From contig CAKZPA010000037.1 of the NCBI GenBank assembly GCA_937138415.1, forward strand, positions 1 to 64,000: DNA of 64,000 nucleotides. Direction: 5' to 3'. The notes under the pieces are model-generated. The model saw only the letters and a list, made by a program, of their open reading frames with translations. It was not told where the DNA came from and did no database searches. Each line of letters starts with the position of its first letter. Positions within the stretch are counted from its first letter, which is position 1. Positions 39,389-48,601 of the stretch are shown here, one piece after another. A program made the translations under genes and the position numbers. Origin of the DNA: an uncultured Nitrospiraceae bacterium (GTDB lineage Bacteria; Nitrospirota; Thermodesulfovibrionia; Thermodesulfovibrionales; SM23-35).

Positions 39389-39966
39389 GTTTCGAAACAG
39401 GGGATACAGACGATCTCGCCGTTTTTCACACGCGCCCGCGATTCCATCATTTTTTCGCCGCACTGTGCGCATCGCAGGCTCGCGTAGATTTTCGCCTCGT
39501 CCGGCACCACCATCTTCCTCCGGGTGACTGCGAACAGCTCGTCATCGCCCGCCCGGAGGATCATTTCTGTCTTCTTCGACTTTCTCCCGTGGACAACGCG
39601 GAGCACTTCCTCGAAGCGCTCGCCCTTGATGTAGCGATCCCACATGCGCTTCTCTTCGTCGGTTTCGGGGAATGCCCAGACGACCGATATCCGCATCCCT
39701 TCCCCTGAAAGCCGTTTGATGAACGTATAGACCTGCTTCCCGTAATCCCTGAAAATGAGGTTCCCTTTCCCGAATGTGCAGCCCGTCATGACCTGCACCG
39801 CATCGACCGAGCAGGAATTATTTTCGACGATCGCGACCATTTCCTCATCCCGGGCTCTCCTGCCGATCGTCTTCAGGGCGACCAGCGAAACCCGGTAGCC
39901 GATGGCGAGGCCGGGACACGAATGACCGTGAAAGCCCACGACGTCCTCGAACGTTTTCATATGCAT
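39385..39966 (-). CDS. FmdE (formylmethanofuran dehydrogenase subunit E)-like protein
   Basis: VVGFHGHSCPGLAIGYRVSLVAL, NNSCSVDAVQVMTGCTFGKGNL; C-terminal CXXC pairs RCAQCGEKMMES...GEIVCIPCF. Confidence 0.88.
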   Translation of the reverse strand: MHMKTFEDVVGFHGHSCPGLAIGYRVSLVALKTIGRRARDEEMVAIVENNSCSVDAVQVMTGCTFGKGNLIFRDYGKQVYTFIKRLSGEGMRISVVWAFPETDEEKRMWDRYIKGERFEEVLRVVHGRKSKKTEMILRAGDDELFAVTRRKMVVPDEAKIYASLRCAQCGEKMMESRARVKNGEIVCIPCFET

Positions 39967-40094
39967 GATTTTACCTCAAACCTCCTTCTTTTTGTGCCCG
40001 GGACGACATCGAGCCCGTTCGAAACAGATGCGCCGGCCGCCCTCGGGCGGGAACAGCCGGTGTTCCCGGCGCGTGCGCATGGTAGAATGACACT

Positions 40095-42014
40095 ATGTGG
40101 AGTAAGGTTGCCTGGATCGCCATATCGCTCGCTGCAGCCCTTTCCCTCTCTGTCGTCGCGGGCATCCTCAATCCCTCGGAAAAGATAAACGCGCTCTGGC
40201 TCGTCGTCGCCGCAGGCTGTTTCTACGCCATCGCCTATCGGTTCTACGGCTCCTTTCTCGCCGCGAAGGTGCTCGTCATCGATGCAACCCGGAAGACGCC
40301 CGCACAGCGCCTCTCCGACGGTATCGATCACCATCCGACAAACCGCTGGATCCTCTTCGGCCACCACTTCGCGGCGATCGCGGGAGCCGGTCCCTTAATC
40401 GGACCGATGCTCGCCGCGCAATTCGGTTACCTGCCCGGCTTCCTGTGGATCCTCATTGGTGCGGCGCTGGGCGGAGCCGTGCACGACATGGTCATCCTCT
40501 TCGCGTCCGTCCGGCGAAACGGCACTTCGCTCGCCCGGATCGCTGCAGACGAAATCGGTCCCCTCGGCGGTGTCGCGGCATCCCTCGCAATACTCTTCAT
40601 CATCATCGTCGCACTTGCTGGGCTCGGTCTCGCCGTAGTCAACGCACTCTCGCAGAGCCCGTGGGGAACTTTCACGATCTCCCTCACGATCCCGATCGCG
40701 CTGTTTATGGGCATCTATCTCAACCGCCTGCGCCCGGGGAAGGTGGCCGAGGCGAGCGCCATCGGCGTTGTCCTGCTCCTTTTCGCCGTCTTCACCGGCC
40801 ACTACATCCCGGGGTCAACGCTCGAATCCTTCTTTAACCTTCCGAGAAACGTCCTCGTCCTCTCGCTCGTCCTCTATGGATTCGTCGCTTCCGCCCTCCC
40901 CGTCTGGCTTCTCCTCGCACCACGGGACTATCTCTCCACCTACATGAAAATCGGCACGATCGCGCTGCTCGCCGGCGGCATCGCCGCGATAGCACCGGAC
41001 ATTCAGATGCCGGCCGTCACCCGATTTGCCGACGGTGGTGGCCCCATCATTCCGGGAAGCGTATTCCCCTTCATGTTCATCACGATCGCGTGCGGCGCCA
41101 TATCGGGCTTTCACGCCCTCATCTCCTCCGGAACGACGCCCAAGATGATTATGAACGAGAGGGACATTCCCTTCATCGGTTTCGGCGCAATGCTCGTCGA
41201 AGGTTTCGTCGCCGTCATCGCGCTGGTCGCCGCAACGATCCTCATTCCGGGTGACTATTTCGCGATCAATTCGCACCTCCCCGCCGATGTCCTCGCATCC
41301 CTCGGCTTCCCCGTCCAGCGCATCTCGGAACTCTCCGAGATGGTCAAAACCGACGTTGCGGGACGGCCGGGAGGCGCCGTCTCCTTCGCCGTCGGCATGG
41401 CGTCTATCCTCTCCGCGATACCCGGAATGAAAGGGCTCATGCCGTACTGGTACAATTTCGCGCTCATGTTCGAGGCGCTCTTCATCCTCACGACCGTGGA
41501 CGCCGGGACACGGGTCGCCCGTTTTCTCCTCCAAGAGCTCGGGGGGAAAGTGTACAAACCTCTCGCGAAGACCACGTGGCTGCCGGGCAATATCGCCGCA
41601 AGCGGCCTCGTCGTATGTGCGTGGGGCTACCTCATCTATTCCGGAAACGTCTCTTCAATATGGCCGATGTTCGGTGTCGCCAATCAGTTGCTCGCCGCGA
41701 TCGCGTTCGGTGTCGGAACGACCATTCTCATCAAAGCCGGAAAGATTCGATATGCGTGGGTTACGTTCGTTCCGATGGTCTTCATGTTCATCATGACTCT
41801 TACCGCCTCCTATGACCTCATCCTCATGTTCCGCGAGAGAGCGTCGGACGCTCTCTCGCGGTCGGAGGCACTGACGTTCACGGTGGACTCCTATCTCGTG
41901 CTCCTCATCGCGACGCTGGCCCTCGTCGTCCTCGCCGACATGTCGAGGAAGTGCTATCGGCTCTGGAACGGCGCCGCATCCGTCCAACGAAAAGGGATAG
42001 ACAGAACGGAGTAA
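40095..42014 (+). CDS. cstA: Carbon starvation protein CstA (peptide/pyruvate transporter family)
   Basis: TPAQRLSDGIDHHPTNRWILFGHHFAAIAGAGPLIGPMLAAQFGYLPGFLWILIGAALGGAVHDM, SGFHALISSGTTPKMI. Confidence 0.95.
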   Translation: MWSKVAWIAISLAAALSLSVVAGILNPSEKINALWLVVAAGCFYAIAYRFYGSFLAAKVLVIDATRKTPAQRLSDGIDHHPTNRWILFGHHFAAIAGAGPLIGPMLAAQFGYLPGFLWILIGAALGGAVHDMVILFASVRRNGTSLARIAADEIGPLGGVAASLAILFIIIVALAGLGLAVVNALSQSPWGTFTISLTIPIALFMGIYLNRLRPGKVAEASAIGVVLLLFAVFTGHYIPGSTLESFFNLPRNVLVLSLVLYGFVASALPVWLLLAPRDYLSTYMKIGTIALLAGGIAAIAPDIQMPAVTRFADGGGPIIPGSVFPFMFITIACGAISGFHALISSGTTPKMIMNERDIPFIGFGAMLVEGFVAVIALVAATILIPGDYFAINSHLPADVLASLGFPVQRISELSEMVKTDVAGRPGGAVSFAVGMASILSAIPGMKGLMPYWYNFALMFEALFILTTVDAGTRVARFLLQELGGKVYKPLAKTTWLPGNIAASGLVVCAWGYLIYSGNVSSIWPMFGVANQLLAAIAFGVGTTILIKAGKIRYAWVTFVPMVFMFIMTLTASYDLILMFRERASDALSRSEALTFTVDSYLVLLIATLALVVLADMSRKCYRLWNGAASVQRKGIDRTE

Positions 42015-42029
42015 AGATAGCCTCGCACC

Positions 42030-42494
42030 TCATCGCTCCTTTTTTCCTCTCGAGAAGAACAACCGCGCCGTTTCATTCCCAGGATCGAGATCGAGGATTC
42101 GCCGAAAGACGGCCGCTGTCCTCTCGACGTCGTTGCGCTGGTCGTGGTATCTCGCCATGAGCGTGAGGTACTTCACCTGCTCCGCCACGAGACCTTCTCT
42201 CGAAAGCATAGCTACGATCTTCTCGCAGGCGCTCGTCTCGGATGCATCGCACGCAAGGATTTTCTTGTAAAGGGCAACCGACTTCGTCGGGTGCTCGACC
42301 GAAAATGCATCAGCCGCCTTGTAGAAATACGCGATCGCCTTTCGCGTCTCCCCCTTCTGAAGGTACAGCTCCGCGAGCTGCCTGAACTCATACGCGGACA
42401 GCTGCTTCCCGTTCAGATTCCTGATCATCTCCCTGTTGCGCAAACTCCTTATGCGCGCATCGAGGTCGCGCTCCCGAAAGAACGGTAGAGACAT
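42030..42494 (-). CDS. Tetratricopeptide-repeat-like protein
   Basis: 154 aa helical repeats: YEFRQLAELYLQKGETRKAIAYFYKAADAFSVEHPTKSVALYKKIL. Confidence 0.65.
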   Translation of the reverse strand: MSLPFFRERDLDARIRSLRNREMIRNLNGKQLSAYEFRQLAELYLQKGETRKAIAYFYKAADAFSVEHPTKSVALYKKILACDASETSACEKIVAMLSREGLVAEQVKYLTLMARYHDQRNDVERTAAVFRRILDLDPGNETARLFFSRGKKER

Positions 42495-42770
42495 TCCATT
42501 TCCTCTTTCTCTCCCCCGCTGATTTTTTATGTACGCGCACGTCTTTCAACATGTCGCTGAACGCCGAAGAAACACCGGGACGACACCTTCTCAGATTACA
42601 CCGTGCCTCCCTGCACGATACGGGCTGCGCGGCACCGTCACCCCGTAAAACGAGGTGTGCTATGAAATCATCCTCTCGATTCATGGTGTGCATGAGGTAT
42701 TCGGCCATAAGGGTTCTCTGAGCGCGGACGCGTCTGCTGACCGCATCTTTCTCGGCAACCGCCGAATGAC

Positions 42771-43730
42771 TCATTCTCGAGTGAACTGGATGACGGATCT
42801 TTCCCAGAGCGACGCAATCCAATCATTGAATATCCTTTCCCTCTTTCCTCTGTAGAGTGCATCGAAGATGGATGTCTTCACTTCTTCGAGCGGTTTGAAC
42901 GTCTCAGGGATTCTGCGTTCGAGTTTGAGAATGAAGACGCCGCGCCCAACCCAGATCGGCTCGCTGATTTCCCCTTCCTTCATCGAAAAGGCCTTCTGGT
43001 CAAGCGGAGGGATCAGGCTTCCGCGAGCGAATGTCCCGAGTACCCCCCCGTGACTCCTCAGGGGCTCATCCGAATGCTCATAGAGGAGCTCGTCGAAATC
43101 GGCCCCGTCTCTCAGGGAAGCCGCAATGCGCAAGGCCCGCCTTTTCAGGTCCGTCACCTCCGTCACGGATGAGCCCTCTCGCAGCAGCAGATAGATAGCC
43201 TTCAGCTCGACCCGTTCTGGGCTGTCGAGGAAATCCTGTCTGTGAGAATCATAGAACTCCTCGATGTCCTTGTCCGTCACGAGCACCTTTTCGTCGACCT
43301 CGCTCCCGAGAAGCATCGTCATCAGGATGCGCTCTCTCACCATCCTCCGGAAGGTTTCCACGTCGATCCCCTCATCCCTCAACGCCGCTTCCAGTTCGCT
43401 TTCCGCCAATCCGTGCCGTGACCTGAACTCCTCGATTGCCCGCTCGACGTCGCCATCGGACGCTTCCAGTCCTCTCCTCTTCGCTTCACGAACGATGAGC
43501 TTCTCTTCGATGAGCTGCCGTAGTACTTTCTCGTCGATGTTCCCTGGGTCGTACGATGACCCGCCAAGCTCCTTCGCGAACACTCGATAGTCGGCGAGCG
43601 TCACGACCTGATCGTCGACTGTGGCGAGAATCCGTTCGATAGTTACGGCGTCCGATACCACAACGGGGGAAAAAAGGGCACCGAGCAGTGCAAGAAAAAG
43701 AAAATGTCTGCGCGATCGTCCTCGTATCAT
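42771..43730 (-). CDS. SurA/PpiC-type periplasmic peptidyl-prolyl isomerase
   Basis: Signal peptide; ILATVDDQVVTLADYRVFAKEL; PPIC core ASLRDGADFDELLYEHSDEPLRSHGGVLGTFARGSLIPPLDQKAFSMKEGEISEPIWVGRGVFILKLERR. Confidence 0.9.
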   Translation of the reverse strand: MIRGRSRRHFLFLALLGALFSPVVVSDAVTIERILATVDDQVVTLADYRVFAKELGGSSYDPGNIDEKVLRQLIEEKLIVREAKRRGLEASDGDVERAIEEFRSRHGLAESELEAALRDEGIDVETFRRMVRERILMTMLLGSEVDEKVLVTDKDIEEFYDSHRQDFLDSPERVELKAIYLLLREGSSVTEVTDLKRRALRIAASLRDGADFDELLYEHSDEPLRSHGGVLGTFARGSLIPPLDQKAFSMKEGEISEPIWVGRGVFILKLERRIPETFKPLEEVKTSIFDALYRGKRERIFNDWIASLWERSVIQFTRE

Positions 43731-44206
43731 GACGCGAACGCGGTGAACAGTTTATCGTACGTGCTCATGACGTGTTCCGGAATGACCCTGATTTCGTCGA
43801 AAACGGTCATGAAACTCGTGTCCCCCGCCCACCGCGGCACCATGTGCAGGTGGACGTGGTCCTCCATGCCGGCTCCTGCGATCTTGCCGATGTTGATCCC
43901 GATATTGAACCCGTCGGGAGAAAAAGCCCGGCGAAGCGCGGAAATCGACGTGCGGACGACTTTCATGAAATCGAGGAGCACATCGTCGTCGAGGGCATCG
44001 AGGGACGATGCATGGACGTAAGGGGCCACCATGATATGACCGTTATTGTACGGGTAACGGTTCATGATCACGAAGGTATGTGTGCTCCGATAGAGGATGA
44101 GATTCTCCCTGTCGCGCTGCTGTTTCGGCAACTCGCAGAAGATGCACTGCTGCCCTTTCTCCGAGAGTATGTACTCCATTCGCCACGGCGCCCAGATGAC
44201 TTTCAT
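43727..44206 (-). CDS. HIT-family hydrolase
   Basis: CIFCELPKQQRDRENLILYRSTHTFVIMNRYPYNNGHIMVAPYVHASSL, DHVHLHMVPRW. ATG at 44206 overlaps the UDG stop. Confidence 0.94.
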   Translation of the reverse strand: MKVIWAPWRMEYILSEKGQQCIFCELPKQQRDRENLILYRSTHTFVIMNRYPYNNGHIMVAPYVHASSLDALDDDVLLDFMKVVRTSISALRRAFSPDGFNIGINIGKIAGAGMEDHVHLHMVPRWAGDTSFMTVFDEIRVIPEHVMSTYDKLFTAFAS

Positions 44207-44895
44207 TTCTTCACCCGCCACGTGGTGCCTGAACGCCCGAGCACCGCAAGGACGACCTGTGCGTCGTTCCACGTCAGCCATTTATCCTTCGGATTCCGCA
44301 TGAGGTACGCCGGGTGGAATGTCGGAACGCAGGGGATGCCCCGGTACTCGAAGAGCTTGCCCCGTATCGCGGTGATCTTCACCTTTTCATTGCCCATGAG
44401 GGTCCCCGCCGCTATCCTGCCGAGCGTCATGATGGCGTCGGGACGGATGATGTCTATCTGGCGCTCGAGGAAGCCTTTGCACTCCTCGATTTCGTCCCAC
44501 TCGGGATCGCGGTTCATCGGCGGTCTGCACTTCACGATATTTGCTATATACACGGCTTCCCTCATCAGCCCCATCTTTTCGATCAAACGCGTGAGGAGCA
44601 CGCCCGCGTCGCCGACGAAGGGGCGCGCCTGCAAATCCTCCTCGCGCCCCGGTGCCTCGCCGATGAACATGAGCCGCGCGTCGAGATCTCCTTCGCCGAA
44701 CACGATGTGCGTCCTCTTCTCCGAGAGTTTGCAGCGCCTGCAGTCGCCGATCTCTTCGCGAAGCTGTTCCATCGCTGCTCGCTTGTCTCTCGACCCCGGA
44801 GCGCCCAACGGCGGCAAAGGCAGCCGTTCGTACCCGAGCGCCATGAAGAATTCGAGCGCATCCTTCATATCCCGAACAATTCGGTCGTCGCTCAT
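44203..44895 (-). CDS. Uracil-DNA glycosylase, Fe-S (family 4/5-like)
   Basis: CRRCKLSEKRTHIVFGEGDLDARLMFIGEAPGREEDLQARPFVGDAGVLL, YIANIVKCRPPMNRDP, PTFHPAYLMRNP. Confidence 0.93.
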   Translation of the reverse strand: MSDDRIVRDMKDALEFFMALGYERLPLPPLGAPGSRDKRAAMEQLREEIGDCRRCKLSEKRTHIVFGEGDLDARLMFIGEAPGREEDLQARPFVGDAGVLLTRLIEKMGLMREAVYIANIVKCRPPMNRDPEWDEIEECKGFLERQIDIIRPDAIMTLGRIAAGTLMGNEKVKITAIRGKLFEYRGIPCVPTFHPAYLMRNPKDKWLTWNDAQVVLAVLGRSGTTWRVKK

Positions 44896-45743
44896 CGCTC
44901 TCCCCATTTCAATTTTGTCCGCAGGATTTCGAAATAGTCCCGTTCGCACGGGAGGAAGAATCGCGCTTTGACCGCGGATTTCTTCACGTGCACGACATCG
45001 CTTTGCCGCAGGGAAAAACCGACCTGACCGTCGACGGTGAGAAAGACGTCCTCGTTCCGCGATCGCAGGATGATATCCACCTCGACATTATCCGGAAGGA
45101 CGATGGGTCTGTTCGTGAGCGTGTGAGGGCAAATGGGAGCGAGGATGATGCTGTTCAGCGTCGGATAGACGATCGGCCCGCCGGCCGAAAGAGCGTACGC
45201 AGTCGAACCCGTCGGCGTCGACACGATCAGGCCGTCCGCCTTGAACGTCGCGACGAATTTGCTGCCGATGTACGTCTCGAGATCGATGATTCGCGCTAAC
45301 GCCCCTTTGTTCACGACGACGTCATTGACGACGAGGTACTCGGCGATCGACTCACTGTGCCTGAGAACGCGGGCCGTGAGCATCATGCGTTCTTCGACGG
45401 GACACGTTCCCTCCATCACCTTCTCGATCACCTCGTACATCTGATCCTTGTGGACTGCGGTGAGAAAGCCGAGCCCTCCGAGATTGACGCCGAGAATCGG
45501 CAGACCATTGTCACCCACGAGACGCGCGACGCTCAACATCGTCCCGTCCCCCCCGAGCACGATGATGCAATCGACGAGGGCGGGAATTTCGGAGCGCTGA
45601 TGCCCTGCCATGTTGAGGGCGGACGCGGACTCGCTGTCGATGATCACGTCGCAACCCTTCTTCCTGAGCCAGGGAAGGAGCGCCTTGAGTATTTTCAGCG
45701 GCTCAGGATGGCCGCTCTTCGATATGATGCCGATCTTTCTCAT
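44892..45743 (-). CDS. nadK: NAD kinase
   Basis: IIVLGGDGTMLSVARLVGDNGLPILGVNLGGLGFLTAV, DGLIVSTPTGSTAYALSAGGPIVYP. Confidence 0.96.
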   Translation of the reverse strand: MRKIGIISKSGHPEPLKILKALLPWLRKKGCDVIIDSESASALNMAGHQRSEIPALVDCIIVLGGDGTMLSVARLVGDNGLPILGVNLGGLGFLTAVHKDQMYEVIEKVMEGTCPVEERMMLTARVLRHSESIAEYLVVNDVVVNKGALARIIDLETYIGSKFVATFKADGLIVSTPTGSTAYALSAGGPIVYPTLNSIILAPICPHTLTNRPIVLPDNVEVDIILRSRNEDVFLTVDGQVGFSLRQSDVVHVKKSAVKARFFLPCERDYFEILRTKLKWGER

Positions 45744-46161
45744 CCGAACGCTCTATCGTAATCTCTCTCTCGTTCTCGCTGATCCGTTCAAGGTAAACGT
45801 CGATGCGCGTTTCCGGCAATTCATCTGCCGCCCTTTCGGCCCACTCGATGACCGCAACGGTGTCACCGCCCATGTAGTCCCTGAGCCCGATACCAGTCAG
45901 CTCCTCAGCCTTCTCGATCCGGTAGAGATCGATATGCGCAAGAGGCGGCGACGTGCGGTACTCGGCGATGATCGTAAAACTGGCACTCGTGATGTCTCTC
46001 TCGGCAATGCCGAGTGCACGGGCGACGCCCTTCACGAAGACGGTCTTCCCGCTTCCCAATTCGCCGTAGAGACAGACGACATCCCCGGCTCGCAGGCTGC
46101 GCCCGAGCACTTCGCCGACCATCATCGTCTCGTCAGGCCCCAGTGTCCTATATTTTTTCAT
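45703..46161 (-). CDS. tsaE: tRNA threonylcarbamoyladenosine biosynthesis ATPase TsaE
   Basis: VVCLYGELGSGKTVFVKGVARALGI, SASFTIIAEYRTSPPLAHIDLYRIEKAEEL, VIEWAERA. Confidence 0.94.
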   Translation of the reverse strand: MKKYRTLGPDETMMVGEVLGRSLRAGDVVCLYGELGSGKTVFVKGVARALGIAERDITSASFTIIAEYRTSPPLAHIDLYRIEKAEELTGIGLRDYMGGDTVAVIEWAERAADELPETRIDVYLERISENEREITIERSDEKDRHHIEERPS

Positions 46162-46175
46162 AGCGGGGCGGATTT

Positions 46176-46850
46176 TTAAAGCATCCCGATGAATCCGCCC
46201 TGTTTGCCCGAATAATCGCGATGATAGCGATAGGAGTGAAAATCGCCCGGATTGCAATGGGTGCAGAGCGGTGAGGTCCAGATATGGTGCGGGAGAACCC
46301 CGACCGACACCGCCTGCGCAACATTCGCCGAAAGGAGGTCCACGCGATACTTCCCGTCAGCCGGGGACACGTAATCGCCCGGTCCCGTCGCCCGCACAAC
46401 CGCTTCCTTCACGTCCGCGTCGACGACGTAGCACGACCCTCTGATGCTCGGCCCGCACGCGACGATGATCGTGCGCGGATCCGCACCGAACCGCTCGGTG
46501 AACACAGCGATCGCTTTCTTGATAATCCCATGCGCCGTGCCGCGCCAACCCGCGTGGACGACACCGACGACCCCCGTTCCCCCATCATAGATGAGCACGG
46601 GCAGACAATCGGCAACCTGCACCCCGATCACGAGTCCCCTCAGATCTGTGACGACCGCATCGGCGATCATCGGCTCCGCGTGCCTGCTCTCCACTACCCA
46701 TACCCTGTCGGTATGCTCTTGGAGGGGAAGGACGACGTCTCTCTCGGAGAGATCGAGCAGCGCGGCTATTGCATGCCGCTCGGCACCCACCCTTTTCCCC
46801 GTGAAAAATGCCCTCACGTTGTCGTCGAAAATGTCCGGCCAGATCAGCAT
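46176..46850 (-). CDS. YfiH/LACC1-family purine nucleoside phosphorylase (multicopper oxidase-like)
   Basis: VVGVVHAGWRGTAHGIIKKAIAVF, CGPSIRGSCYVVDADV, CTHCNPGDFHSYR. Confidence 0.93.
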   Translation of the reverse strand: MLIWPDIFDDNVRAFFTGKRVGAERHAIAALLDLSERDVVLPLQEHTDRVWVVESRHAEPMIADAVVTDLRGLVIGVQVADCLPVLIYDGGTGVVGVVHAGWRGTAHGIIKKAIAVFTERFGADPRTIIVACGPSIRGSCYVVDADVKEAVVRATGPGDYVSPADGKYRVDLLSANVAQAVSVGVLPHHIWTSPLCTHCNPGDFHSYRYHRDYSGKQGGFIGML

Positions 46851-46859
46851 GTCAGCCCG

Positions 46860-48419
46860 TCACTGCCTGTCCGCGGACAGCAGGGAGAGAAAAGCGGATG
46901 GAATCGCATCGATGATGTCGGACGCGATGAGGGAGTGGTGCCCTTTCCGCGAGGCGGCGACGTCTCCGGCGAGACCGTGCAGGTAGACACCGAGGATACA
47001 GGCACGGAGCGGATCCCCGGTCTGCGCGAGCAACCCTGCGACCATCCCCGTCAGAACGTCCCCCGAGCCCGCGGACGCCATGCCGGGGTTCCCGGTCGCA
47101 TTGATGAAAACTCTCCCGTCGGGATGCGCTATCACCGTCGGCACGCCCTTCAACACCACATGCGCCCCGCACTCCTTCGCGCAGAAGAGCGCGGCTTTGA
47201 TTCTGTCCTTCTCGATCTCAAAGACCGTCATTCCTGACTCGCGCAGGAGACTTTCCATCTCGCCCGGGTGAGGCGTGAGGACAACGGGAGCCGACGCGCC
47301 GCGAAGGATATCCGCGCGGCCTTGCAGACACCGTATGCCGTCGGCATCGATGACGACGGGACACGGGGATTTCACCACCAGGTCGAGGAGGATTTTCTTC
47401 ATATACTCCGTCACGCCTGTTCCGGGACCGATAGCGACTGTCCTGGCGTTTCTTCGCACGAAATCGAGGAGAACACCGCTCGCACGCGATGAGAGCGCCC
47501 CTTCTTTCGTGTCGGGGAGAGCGAGCGTCATTTCTTCCGTGACCACTGACTGAAAGACGTCGGAAAGAGACGCGGGCACTCCCAGTGTGACGAGCCCGGC
47601 ACCGCTCCGCATGCACGCCGCTGCCGCCATGCGCGCGGCACCCGTCTTTCCTTTCGAGCCCGCGACAATGAGCACGTGACCATAGTGGCCCTTGTGCGAA
47701 TACGCGTCGCGCCGCGGAACCATCCGCGCCACAGCGGACCTCTCGAGCCAATCGACAGTCAGTGTCTCGGCTTCGAGGAGCCCGCGAGGAAAACCGATAT
47801 CCTCGATGAAGAGCCGACCGGCACACGACGCACCGGGATGGAGGAGGTGCCCCCTCTTCGGAAGGCCGAAGGTCACGGTACACGTTGCTTTCACCGCAGT
47901 GCCGAGGACCTGGCCGTCATCCGATGAAATGCCCGATGGAATGTCGATCGAGAGGATCGGCAGTCCGCATCCGTTGATCAGTTTCACGACATCGGCCTCG
48001 ATACCGCTCAGCGGTTTCGTCAAACCAGTTCCGAAAAGTGCGTCAACGACCGCGACGTGCGGGCCCAAGACGGTCCTGTGCTCCGAGAGAAGTTCGGCGA
48101 TCGATCTGAGAGGAACGCCGAACGCCTCCGCGATCCGACATTGGGCCTGCGCGTCGGCACTCATTTCCTGTCGCTCCGCCGCGAGAAATACCCTCGCGTC
48201 CCATCCCTCGTTCACAAGGTGACGCGCGACGACCAGGCCATCGCCGCCATTATTGCCTCTCCCCGATATCACCACGATCTTCCTGCGCCCGAACAGTTCC
48301 TTGATCCTGCGCGAAACCGCAAGCCCGGCCCTCTCCATGAGGACCATGCCCGGAATCCCGTACTCGACGATCGTCTTCCGGTCGATTTCCCGCATCTCCT
48401 TTGCTGTCACGACTTTCAT
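46860..48419 (-). CDS. Bifunctional NAD(P)H-hydrate epimerase / dehydratase
   Basis: TAKEMREIDRKTIVEYGIPGMVLMERAG, GRGNNGGDGLVVARHL, VLTPHPGEMESLL, GNPGMASAGSGDVLTGMVAGLLAQ. Confidence 0.95.
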   Translation of the reverse strand: MKVVTAKEMREIDRKTIVEYGIPGMVLMERAGLAVSRRIKELFGRRKIVVISGRGNNGGDGLVVARHLVNEGWDARVFLAAERQEMSADAQAQCRIAEAFGVPLRSIAELLSEHRTVLGPHVAVVDALFGTGLTKPLSGIEADVVKLINGCGLPILSIDIPSGISSDDGQVLGTAVKATCTVTFGLPKRGHLLHPGASCAGRLFIEDIGFPRGLLEAETLTVDWLERSAVARMVPRRDAYSHKGHYGHVLIVAGSKGKTGAARMAAAACMRSGAGLVTLGVPASLSDVFQSVVTEEMTLALPDTKEGALSSRASGVLLDFVRRNARTVAIGPGTGVTEYMKKILLDLVVKSPCPVVIDADGIRCLQGRADILRGASAPVVLTPHPGEMESLLRESGMTVFEIEKDRIKAALFCAKECGAHVVLKGVPTVIAHPDGRVFINATGNPGMASAGSGDVLTGMVAGLLAQTGDPLRACILGVYLHGLAGDVAASRKGHHSLIASDIIDAIPSAFLSLLSADRQ

Positions 48420-48601
48420 AGGAGAAATTATAGCACCAGAGTGTGAATTAATCATTTGCAAACAGAGCTTCGCGTCGTATGGGGACAGGGCGGTTCCGCG
48501 ATGCGGACGCGCGAATGACAGGGGTCATTCTGCGCGCAGATCGGGGAGGGCATGCGTGTAACTGCCCGGCGGCGTGTGATAAACTATACATTCTATCATC
48601 C

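Noticed and set aside
42495-42770. Possible extra coding gene between the TPR protein and the SurA-like gene
   Set aside because: ORFs here (for example 42388-42822 minus) overlap neighbours and show no domain-like sequence or RBS; treated as intergenic.
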